The notes under the pieces: model-generated
What the model saw: only the letters and a program-made list of their open reading frames with translations
Databases searched by the model: none
What the model was told of the DNA's origin: nothing
In this document: positions 7,814 through 15,700 of the stretch, one piece after another
Layout of the letters: every line of letters starts with the position of its first letter
How positions within the stretch are numbered: the stretch's first letter is position 1
Position numbers and translations under genes: made by a program
DNA from: DASYYE01 sp035946955
GTDB lineage: Bacteria; Actinomycetota; Actinomycetes; Streptosporangiales; Streptosporangiaceae
DNA: 41,287 nt
Reading direction: 5' to 3'
Assembly: GCA_035946955.1 (NCBI GenBank)
Contig: DASYYE010000517.1
Location: forward strand, 1-41,287

Positions 7814-9388
7814 ATGACCACAACCCAACATTCTTCGGACATGGATTTCTCACCGCGGCGGAGATCGGTGCTGTTCGGGGGGCTCGGCGGTGCCGCAGCC
7901 CTGGTCGCTCTGGGCCCCGCCGGATTAACCGCCGCCCGGCCCACTGCCGCCGCCCGGTCCGCTAAGGCGCTGGCGGCCAAGTTCAACTTCGACACCGGAA
8001 ACTTCATCCGGGATCTGCTCGCCAATCAGGATCCGCGGGGAACGCTGGACGTCATAGACCCCATGGACGCGGCCATGGTGATGTGGACCAGCCACATGAT
8101 ACAGACTTCGTGGTTTGACGCGACCGCGCCATACCATCCGACCGCGGTTGGCGTGTACACCCAGATCCCCCGCCGCCCCCCCAGTGAGTATGTCACCAAC
8201 CGGACCAGAAACATCGCCGCCCTGTACGCCATGCACCAGACGATCAACGGTGTGATTCCCGAGCGTACGACCTTCGTAGAGCTGCTGATCGCCCTGGGCC
8301 TGGACCCCAACGACAACTCGACGGATCTGACCACCCCGATCGGCATCGGTAACGTGGCCGGAATGGGCGTCGTCAAGTTGGCACAGCAGGACGGCATGAA
8401 CATGCTCGGCTTCGAAGGCCGCAAATACAACCCCAGGCCTTTCTTTGACTACACTGGATACCGGCCTGTGAACACCGCCTACGAACTGCTCGACCCCACG
8501 CGCTGGCAGCCGCAATTCGAACCAAACCACCGCGCCCTCGGCCCGCTGACGACGGGAACGGGTGAGAAGGGCATCTGGGAAGTCCAGCAGCACGTCACCC
8601 CGCAGTTGCGGCTGACCAAAGCCCTCACCTACACGAACCCGGACCAGTTCCAACTCGCCCCGAACGACTTCACCAACCACGTGGGCGTGGCCTACAAGCA
8701 GTCGGTGGACGGGATCCTCGCGGCATCGGCCGGACTCACCGACGAGCAGAAGGTGATGGCGGAACTCTTCGACAACAAGGAGCTGGGCCTCAGCGCAGCG
8801 GTGTTCAGCATAGCCAACGCACACGACCAAGAGCTGGGCCTGGACGGCTGGGTCCACCTGTTTATGACGGTCGTGACAGCGAACATCGACTCGCTGATCG
8901 CCACGTGGCATCAGAAGTTGAAGTACGATGCCGTCCGGCCGGTGAGCGCGATTCGGTATGTGTACGGCAACCGCACGGTGACCTCTTGGGGTGGACCCGG
9001 GATGGGGACGGTCCATAACATGCCCGCCGATGAGTGGAAGTCCTACCTGAACACGGGCAACTTCGCGGAGTATCCCTCGGGCTCTACCGGGCTGGGCGCC
9101 GCGGAGTCGCAGGCGGCTCGGCGATTCTTCGGCACTGACGTGCTGGACTTTACCTACTCCGTTCCTGCCGGGTGGTCGCTGGTGGAGCCGGGGATCACCC
9201 CCGCCGGGCCTCTCACGATGCACTGGCATACCTGGACCGAGTTCGAGCATGACCTTGCCATGAGCCGGGTCTGGGGCGGGGTGCACTTCCTGAAGTCGGT
9301 CGAGAGGGCCATGGTCTTCGGCAAGCAGTTCGGCGACCGTGCCTACGAGTTCGTGCAGCGACACATCGCGGGCGAAGCCGGCAACTGA
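7814..9388 (+). CDS. Exported vanadium-haloperoxidase/PAP2-type protein with altered active site
   Basis: 524 residues. The N terminus has a twin-arginine export signal (SPRRRSVLFGG) followed by an Ala-rich hydrophobic stretch, so the protein probably folds in the cytoplasm and is exported by Tat. The vanadate/phosphate pocket is visible: K368 and R375 (KLKYDAVRP), S422-G423, R485 and H491 (SRVWGGVHF). These match K353, R360, S402, G403, R490 and H496 of fungal chloroperoxidase. The residue matching H404, an acid/base important for halide oxidation, is S424 (YPSGST). It may therefore be a poor haloperoxidase, or a non-redox or phosphatase-like enzyme. Codon 38 is TTA, rare here and suggestive of bldA control. 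Ribosome site GAAAGG precedes the ATG. Confidence 0.85.
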   Translation: MTTTQHSSDMDFSPRRRSVLFGGLGGAAALVALGPAGLTAARPTAAARSAKALAAKFNFDTGNFIRDLLANQDPRGTLDVIDPMDAAMVMWTSHMIQTSWFDATAPYHPTAVGVYTQIPRRPPSEYVTNRTRNIAALYAMHQTINGVIPERTTFVELLIALGLDPNDNSTDLTTPIGIGNVAGMGVVKLAQQDGMNMLGFEGRKYNPRPFFDYTGYRPVNTAYELLDPTRWQPQFEPNHRALGPLTTGTGEKGIWEVQQHVTPQLRLTKALTYTNPDQFQLAPNDFTNHVGVAYKQSVDGILAASAGLTDEQKVMAELFDNKELGLSAAVFSIANAHDQELGLDGWVHLFMTVVTANIDSLIATWHQKLKYDAVRPVSAIRYVYGNRTVTSWGGPGMGTVHNMPADEWKSYLNTGNFAEYPSGSTGLGAAESQAARRFFGTDVLDFTYSVPAGWSLVEPGITPAGPLTMHWHTWTEFEHDLAMSRVWGGVHFLKSVERAMVFGKQFGDRAYEFVQRHIAGEAGN

Positions 9389-9395
9389 CAGTAAT

Positions 9396-9477
9396 GCGCA
9401 TATGAGCACCTCCCATCGGCCTTTGGCCCTCAAACTGGACCTGCCGGCCTCGACTGGGGGGAGGTGCTCATGTGCGC
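9396..9477. repeat. 19-bp inverted repeat with 44-nt spacer
   Basis: The arms 9396-9414 (GCGCATATGAGCACCTCCC) and 9459-9477 pair at 18 of 19 positions. The element begins 7 bp after the haloperoxidase-like stop codon. It may be a long terminator hairpin or a small MITE-like insertion. The spacer is GC-rich and has no open frame. Confidence 0.7.
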
Positions 9478-9487
9478 TGACCACAGA

Positions 9488-9521
9488 CGTGTGCCCGGGC
9501 GTCCGGGTGGCCGGGCACACG
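9488..9521. terminator. 11-bp stem hairpin between convergent genes
   Basis: CGTGTGCCCGG (9488-9498) pairs perfectly with CCGGGCACACG (9511-9521) around a 12-nt loop. It lies between the 3' ends of the haloperoxidase-like gene and the minus-strand AhpD-like gene, so it can serve both directions. Confidence 0.6.
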
Positions 9522-9561
9522 CCCGTGGTGCCGAAGAGGTCAGTGCCAGGGCATCCAGGAC

Positions 9562-10125
9562 CTAGGCGTCGGAGTGAGCGGGGGCGGCCACCGGCGCCAG
9601 GTAGCCGTCCGCGACGATCTGCTCCGCACGGGCGGCATACCCGGCGGGGTCGCCGGGCGCGACGGTGCCCAACCCGTCCACGTAGCGGTTGAACATGCAA
9701 AACGCCGCCGCGATCAGCACCGTGTCGTGGATCTCGAGGTCCGTGGCGCCCGCCTCGTGCGCGTGCGCCACGTCCTCGCTGGTGACCGCGAGGCCGCTGC
9801 GCTGGACCGCGGCCGCGATGCGCAGCAGGCTCTTCAGCTTGTCCGAAACCGGCGCCTGTGCGGCGTCGGCCCGGACCGCCTCCACCACTGCCATACCGCC
9901 CGGCAGTTGCGCCGCCGCGAACGCCGAGTGCGAGGCCGAGCAGTACCGGCAACTGTTCAGCGACGACACATAGGCGGCGATGAGCTCACGCTCACCCCTG
10001 GTCAATGTGCTGTCCCCGCGCAGCAGCACTTCAGCCAGCTCGCTCATGGGCCGGGCTGTCTCGGGGCGGAACCGAAACAGGCCACGGATACCTGGTTCGT
10101 CAGAGTTCAGCGCGATATGCGGCAT
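9562..10125 (-). CDS. AhpD/carboxymuconolactone-decarboxylase-like peroxidase-related protein
   Basis: 187 residues of the AhpD-like fold. The redox signature CRYCSASH places C59, C62 and H66 as the expected dithiol and proton-relay residues. Family members reduce peroxides or act as thiol oxidoreductases in the cytoplasm, usually as oligomers. GGAGGA precedes the ATG. The gene is divergent from the TetR regulator, with a palindrome between them, so it is the likely target of that regulator. In this setting it may handle oxidative stress from the enediyne or its oxygenases; that is inference. Confidence 0.85.
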   Translation of the reverse strand: MPHIALNSDEPGIRGLFRFRPETARPMSELAEVLLRGDSTLTRGERELIAAYVSSLNSCRYCSASHSAFAAAQLPGGMAVVEAVRADAAQAPVSDKLKSLLRIAAAVQRSGLAVTSEDVAHAHEAGATDLEIHDTVLIAAAFCMFNRYVDGLGTVAPGDPAGYAARAEQIVADGYLAPVAAPAHSDA

Positions 10126-10202
10126 AGCTGGTCCTCCGGTTGGCTCATTTCGGGTTCAGTGCCCGTCCGTCATGTCCGTCCGTCATTCCGTATCATCGTT
10201 AC

Positions 10203-10215
10203 ATAACGTCGTTAT
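10203..10215. promoter_or_regulatory. Palindromic operator, probable TetR-regulator site
   Basis: ATAACG-T-CGTTAT is a perfect palindrome around one central base, and a third half-site CGTTA lies just to its left (10197-10201). It lies in the divergent promoter between the AhpD-like gene and the TetR-type gene, 17 bp before the latter's start. It is a good candidate for autoregulation and control of the neighbour. Confidence 0.6.
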
Positions 10216-10232
10216 ATTAGGAAGAGCCTCTT

Positions 10233-10934
10233 GTGCGGCATGGCACCATGGCGAAGATGAGCCCACGACGCGCAGACCCCCAGATGCCGACCGCGTTGGT
10301 TGAGGCGGCCGCCCGGATCCTGCTCGAAGAGGGGCCAGCAGCGCTGTCCACTCGCCGGCTCGCCGCCGCGGTCGGCACCTCCACGATGGCCGTCTACACC
10401 CACTTCGGCGGCATGGACGACCTGGTGCGGTCCATGGTCCATGAGGGGTTCGCCCGGCTGCACCACCGCATGGCCCAGGTCACCGCCACCGACGACCCGG
10501 TCGCCGACGTGGTGACGCTCGGTTTCGCCTACCGTGGCAACGCGCTGGACAACCCCCACCTGTACGCGGTCATGTTCGGCGGCTCATCACTGGGCGGGTT
10601 CTCGCTCACCGACGACGACCGCCAGCATGGCCGGTACACGCTTGAGCTCCTTGTCGCCAAGGTGGGCAGCTGCATGGCGGCGGGCCGGTTCGCCCCCGGC
10701 GACGCTGAACTGGCCGCGCACCAGATGTGGATCTCCATGCACGGCCTCGTGACCCTGGAACTGGGCGCGTACCTGATCGACCCCTACAACGCTGACGTCT
10801 GCTTCGAGGCGCTGGTCCACGGGCTCATGGTCATGGCCGGCGACGCTCCCACCGCTGCCGCCAACTCGGTCGCGCGAGCCCGCGCCCGCTACGCCACCAT
10901 GCTCGCTGTCGGCCCACAGGCGGCAGCCCGTTAG
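10233..10934 (+). CDS. TetR/AcrR-family transcriptional regulator
   Basis: 233 residues. The N-terminal helix-turn-helix is typical: LVEAAARILLEEGPAALSTR then LAAAVGTSTMAVYTHFGGM, at about residues 20-63. The C-terminal part is an all-helical ligand domain of the TetR_C_33/WHG-like kind. The start is taken as GTG at 10233 because GGAAGAG lies 6 bp upstream; ATG at 10248 is the alternative. Members mostly repress divergent neighbours until a small molecule binds, here plausibly the product or an intermediate. Its end overlaps the 3' end of the convergent P450 by 4 bp. Confidence 0.92.
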   Translation: MRHGTMAKMSPRRADPQMPTALVEAAARILLEEGPAALSTRRLAAAVGTSTMAVYTHFGGMDDLVRSMVHEGFARLHHRMAQVTATDDPVADVVTLGFAYRGNALDNPHLYAVMFGGSSLGGFSLTDDDRQHGRYTLELLVAKVGSCMAAGRFAPGDAELAAHQMWISMHGLVTLELGAYLIDPYNADVCFEALVHGLMVMAGDAPTAAANSVARARARYATMLAVGPQAAAR

Positions 10935-12295
10935 GCAGCTGGGTGCACGGTCATCGGCAGGCCGCCGCGGATGCGCAGCGAGAGCATGCCCTCGGCCACG
11001 ACCCGCCGCTGCGGCAGGAGGCGCAGCCGGACGTCACGGGCAGCGAGCGCCAGCACGAAGGTGGCCTCCATCATGCCGAGGTGGTTGCCCACACAGGACC
11101 GCGGTCCGGCGCCGAAGGGCAGGTATGCGTAGCGGGGCCGCCGTACCTCTCGGTCCGGGTCGAAGTTGGCGGGGTCGAAACCTTCGGGGTTGTCCCAAAA
11201 TGCTGGATGCCGGTGCAGTGTGTAAGGGCAGATCATCACGTCGGTCCCGGCGGGCACGTGGTACCCGCCGACCTCATCGTCGCGCTGGGCCCGCCGCGTC
11301 AGTGCCCAGACGGGCGGGTACAGGCGCATGACCTCTTCCAGGACCATCCGCGTGTACCGCAGCCGTGGCAGGTGCTCCTGGCTGGGCAGCTGGTCGCCGA
11401 GCACCTCGACCGCCTCGTCCCGCAGTCGCTCCGCCACGCAGGGGTGTCGGTCGATCAAGTAGAAAGCCCAGCTCAGCGTGCTTGCTGTCGTCTCGTGCCC
11501 CGCGAGCATCACGGTAACGAGCTCATCGTCGAGCCGTTGCCTGCGTGCCTCGCCGTCGCTGTCCAGGCGGCCCGCGGCGAGCAGGCGCGACACCAGGTCC
11601 GCGGCGCCGCGCGCCGGGTCGCGGTCCAGCATCACCAGCCCGTCAGTGACCCGGTGCAGTTGGCGGCGCGCCAGGCGGAACCGGACCTGCCTGGGCAGCG
11701 GCAGCCACGCCGGGACCATGCTGAGCGAGACCATGTCGAACATGGCCTGGTCCTGGACGGCCTCAAAGGCATGCCCCACGTTCTCGAACGCACCGAGGTC
11801 AGCGGACAGCAGTGTCCGTCCCAGCACCCCCAGTGCCAACAGGGTCACCTCGTGTGCGACATCGACCGGCCCGTCCCCCTGGTGTGACCGCAACCGGGTG
11901 ACGAGCCTGGCCGCCTCCTCCGCGATGACCCCGGCCTGCCCGGCGATGCGCTTGTGCTGGAACGCTGGCTGGATGGTGGCGCGTTGCCGCCGCCACAGCT
12001 CACCCTCGCTCGTCAGCAGGCCGTCTCCGAGGGCGCGGCGGGCCTCATGCAGCCCGATGCCCTTGTGATAGGCGTCGGCGTTGTCGGCGAGCACATGTTT
12101 GGCGTGGTCAGGATGGTTGAACAGGAACAGCGTCTTGGGGCCGATGCGCAGCCGGACCGCGTCGCCGTAGCGGTCCGCCGCGGACTTCATCAGCGTGAGC
12201 CGGTCGGTGACCAGCAACCGGAACAGCGCGGGGGTCGCCCACAGCGGCGGCCCGGGCGGGACGCTGCTGCTGGGCGTCACGGACTTGGGCTTCAC
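10931..12295 (-). CDS. Cytochrome P450
   Basis: 454 residues. The haem-binding loop FGAGPRSCVG has its cysteine ligand at C401. The I-helix oxygen-activation motif is AGHETTAS at about residue 262, and the ExxR pair is in EEVMRLYPPVWALTR. The helix pattern resembles class II CYP102/CYP4-like enzymes rather than the short bacterial CYP105 type, but no reductase domain is fused, so an external redox partner is needed. It overlaps the thioesterase gene by ATGA and is the last gene of the warhead operon. P450s placed like this (SgcE7 in C-1027) act on the core or its precursor; the exact step is not readable. Confidence 0.92.
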   Translation of the reverse strand: MKPKSVTPSSSVPPGPPLWATPALFRLLVTDRLTLMKSAADRYGDAVRLRIGPKTLFLFNHPDHAKHVLADNADAYHKGIGLHEARRALGDGLLTSEGELWRRQRATIQPAFQHKRIAGQAGVIAEEAARLVTRLRSHQGDGPVDVAHEVTLLALGVLGRTLLSADLGAFENVGHAFEAVQDQAMFDMVSLSMVPAWLPLPRQVRFRLARRQLHRVTDGLVMLDRDPARGAADLVSRLLAAGRLDSDGEARRQRLDDELVTVMLAGHETTASTLSWAFYLIDRHPCVAERLRDEAVEVLGDQLPSQEHLPRLRYTRMVLEEVMRLYPPVWALTRRAQRDDEVGGYHVPAGTDVMICPYTLHRHPAFWDNPEGFDPANFDPDREVRRPRYAYLPFGAGPRSCVGNHLGMMEATFVLALAARDVRLRLLPQRRVVAEGMLSLRIRGGLPMTVHPAA

Positions 12296-12750
12296 GAGAC
12301 CCTCGCGGCAGGGACGGCCGCCAGGTAAGGCCCGAGCGCCCGGACCAGCGATTCGGGCACCCGCGCGGGCACGGCCCTGGTCTTGGGCCCGCGCATGCAG
12401 GCGACCCGCTGGCGGCCCCGGGCCACCAGGGTCTCGCCGTCTGCCGCGGCGTCTGGCAGGTGGATGTAGTCGAAGCCGAACTCGAGCTGGGTCTGTCCCA
12501 GCTCGATCAGGCGCATCCGGATGGCCAGGTCGTCAAAGGCGGTGATCTCGGCGAAGAACTCGCAGTCCACGCGCAGCGTGAAGAGCTTCAGGCCCTCGTT
12601 CAGCTCCGCCAGGACATCCGGGGCGTGCTGTTTGAGGAACATCTCCCGGCAACGGCCCTGCCACCGGAGGTAGTTCACGTAGTAGACGTTGCCGACGATG
12701 TTCGTTTCCTCAAAACCCACAGTGTGCCGGTACTCGAAGTAGTTCTCCAT
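12292..12750 (-). CDS. tebC: Enediyne hotdog-fold thioesterase (CalE7/SgcE10 type)
   Basis: 152 residues, the standard length for enediyne thioesterases of the 4-hydroxybenzoyl-CoA hotdog family. The segment EETNIVGNVYYVNYLRWQGR contains N17 and Y27, and R35 follows; spacing matches the catalytic N19, Y29 and R37 that I recall for CalE7, which lacks the usual acidic nucleophile. It hydrolyses the beta-keto polyene from the carrier domain of the PKS and promotes decarboxylation, giving linear polyenes such as heptaene. It starts 3 bp after the PKS stop codon, so the pair is surely cotranscribed. Confidence 0.93.
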   Translation of the reverse strand: MENYFEYRHTVGFEETNIVGNVYYVNYLRWQGRCREMFLKQHAPDVLAELNEGLKLFTLRVDCEFFAEITAFDDLAIRMRLIELGQTQLEFGFDYIHLPDAAADGETLVARGRQRVACMRGPKTRAVPARVPESLVRALGPYLAAVPAARVS

Positions 12751-12753
12751 AGC

Positions 12754-15700
12754 TCATGACCGCCTTTGGCTCAAGATCGCGAACACGACCGGGTCCGGTC
12801 TGTCTCGCAGCGTGGTGAGGAACGTCGCGACCGTGGCCTGGCCACAGGCGAAGACCACCCAGCCACCTGCCTGCGGCGTGCCCAGCGTCAGCGGGGCGTC
12901 CTGCGGCAGCCCGGCCTTGGCCAGGCACTCATGGACGGCCCACACCCGGGTCGCCGCGGCCCGAGCGTCCTCGCCCTGCTCGCTGGCCAGCAGGCCAGCC
13001 AGGGTTGCGTGCTGACCGAGCAGGCCATCCCACTGCGTGGTGCCCTCGCCCGGCACGGCCGCCACGTCGCAGGCCACAGTCCCACTCGCGGCAACCCCCA
13101 TGACCAGGCCCGCGCCGTGGGACGCCGAGACCGCCCGGTCGGCGTCTGTCTCCGGGCGCCCGTCAGGCCGGTAGCGCACCGCGGTGACGCGGCCGAGGGC
13201 ATGCGCGAGCGCGGCGGCTGTCCGGGCCCGGCGTACACCGCCACCACCCGCAGTAGCCCTGCCGTCTGGGCCCGGCGAACCGTTGCCCGCACGGGTGTCC
13301 AGCACGACCGCCACGGCCACGGGCGCACCCGTCAGCTCCTCCTGTGCCCGCTCCAGGTACGGTCCCAGCAGCCCAGGCACCCAGGGGCCCGCGCCGTCGA
13401 GCTTGCGCACCGCCCGCAGCACGAGTCCCTCCCAGCGCTCCACGAGCCGCCCGTCTTGGTCACGCACGGCGATGTCGTAGGTGTAGGTGTCGCCGTCGCG
13501 GCAGCGTTCCGTGGCGCAGTAGCGGACGTCGCGGCCCGCGGCCAGCCCGGGGCCGGCGGGGTACAGCCGCGCCACGCCGACCGGCAGCAGTGTGGCGTGC
13601 GGCACGCACACCTGGGTGCCGTGCATCAGTGCGTCCCGCATGCCCGGGTCTCCCAGCAGCAGGTCGGGCGGGAGGAAGTCGGCGAACCAGCCGTCGCCGT
13701 CACCCACCGCGAGGTCAGCGTCCACGGAGCGGGCAGCGGCGCGGTGGTAGCGGCGGAGCCGGTGGAACTTGGCGCCCTGGAAGAGGACGCCACCGTACAG
13801 GTCGGCGGCGGGGTCCAATGCCACCAGCGGCAGGCCCTCGGCCTGCTCGGGCGGGCCCTCGGGTGCGACGTCGCCGGTGAAGCGGAGCCGGGCACGGAAG
13901 TGCTCGGTCGCGAAGCTGGTCTCCGCGCTGCGCACAGCCACGGCCACGGTGTCGTCAGCGGTCACCGTCGCCGCAACCCGGACCTGCAGGCTCTCCTCCG
14001 GCGGCACGACGATGGGCCGCAGGAACTCCGCGTCCTCGATGACCGGCACCTCCGCGCGGCCGGTGGCGGCGCAGGCCACCTGGGCCATCGCTTCCAGGCC
14101 GAACACGGCGGGGAAGAGCAGGTTGGTGTCGAGGAGGTGGTCTCGCAGGTACGGGTCGGTCCCGACGTTGAGTTCGGTTTCCGTGACCAGTTCCGCCCCG
14201 TGGTAGCGGACCAGCGGCCGCCCGACGAAGCGCAGCAGCGGCAGCGGGGGAGCGTCATAGCGGACGGTGTCATTCCCTGCGGTGCGTCCGCTGACCACGG
14301 CGACGGTGGGCGCGTCCGGGTCGGCCACCAGCCGCCGCATGAGTTCCACGCCCTGGCCCGGGTTGATCGGCGTAATGCCCGCACGGGCCAGGTCTTCCAC
14401 GACCGACAGCCGCTCGCCCATGCCCACGCCCGACCAGACCGACCATTCCAGGCACCGGCACCGGCACTGCGGCCACTGGCTGGACACCTCGTGGGTGAGG
14501 TCGGCCAGCCACTCGTTGGCGATGGCATAGCACGCCTGGCCATGCAGCCCGGCCCGGCCGATGATGCTGCCGAAGGTGACCAGCAGCCGCAGGTTCGCCG
14601 GGTCGACCGCGGCCAGTACGGCGCGCAGGCCGTCGACCTTGGGGGCCAGCGTGGACCGTAGGTCGGCTGCGTCCAGGCGTGCGAGAGCTGCGGGCTCGTT
14701 GCGCCCGGCACCATGGAGGACGGCGCTGACCGGGCCAAGCGTGGCCGCCACCTCGGCGACCGCGGCAGCGACCTGGCCGGGGTCGGTCACGTCAGCCCGC
14801 ACATAGTGTGCGGTGACCGACTGGCCAGCCATGCGCGCCAGGTTGGCCGACAACTCGGCGTCGGCGGCAGGGTCTGACCGTCCGAGCAGTGCGAGCCGGG
14901 CGCCCGTCTCTTTCGCCAGCGTCAGCGCGCACTCAGCGGTGATGCCTTTGCCGCCGCCGGTGACCAGCAGCACGTCCTGCGGCCCGAGCGGCATGTGTTC
15001 CCGGGTGGCCCGCACCGGCAGGGCGTGGAGCACCGGGACGAGCCGGGCCCCGTCCGGGGTGTAGTGCACTTCACTGCACCCCATGGTGGCTGCGACATCG
15101 GAAACCACCCAGGGCAGCGCCTCGGGCAGCGGTGGCACGACCGCGATGGTGACGCGCAGGTGTGGTGCTTCCTGCCGTAGCGTCTTCGCCAGCCCGGCCG
15201 CGCCCCGGCCGTGCTGGACCAGCACGAACCGGCTGCCCGGTCCGGCCTGTGCCGCCGCCTGCGCGGCGGCGAGCACGGGCACCAGGTCCGCTTCGGTGCA
15301 CTCCGGCGGCAGGCAGGCCAGCACGCCGGGGCCCACGCCGGCCCGTTCCAGTGCCTGGCGCAGCGCTTCGGCCAGCGGTGAGCTGCCGTAGGCCACCCAT
15401 GCTCCATCGGGTTCCGCTGGCCCTCTGGCCGGGCGTGGCACCTCGTCGAGCCTGACCGCGAACGCGCGCGCCCACGGGGCGGCGCCCTCGGCGGCTGGTG
15501 GTGGGACGGCCACCTGACCCGGCTGTGCCAGCAGGTCGAGAGTTTCGGCCAGCTCACGGACTGTCGCGGTGGCGAAGTTGGTCGGGGCCTGGGCCATGGA
15601 CAGGCCAAGCTGACGAACTGCCTGGTTCAGCAACTGGCCCACAGTGATCGAGCTCAGATGCAGGTCGTCCAGGAGCCTGCTGTCCTCGTGGACCAGTTCG

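Noticed and set aside
7925..9952. 675-codon open frame opposite the haloperoxidase-like gene
   Set aside because: It spans two real genes and the terminator hairpins between them and has no recognisable domain.
12766..14661. 631-codon open frame opposite the PKS gene
   Set aside because: It mirrors the DH and PPTase coding region and has no ribosome site or domain.
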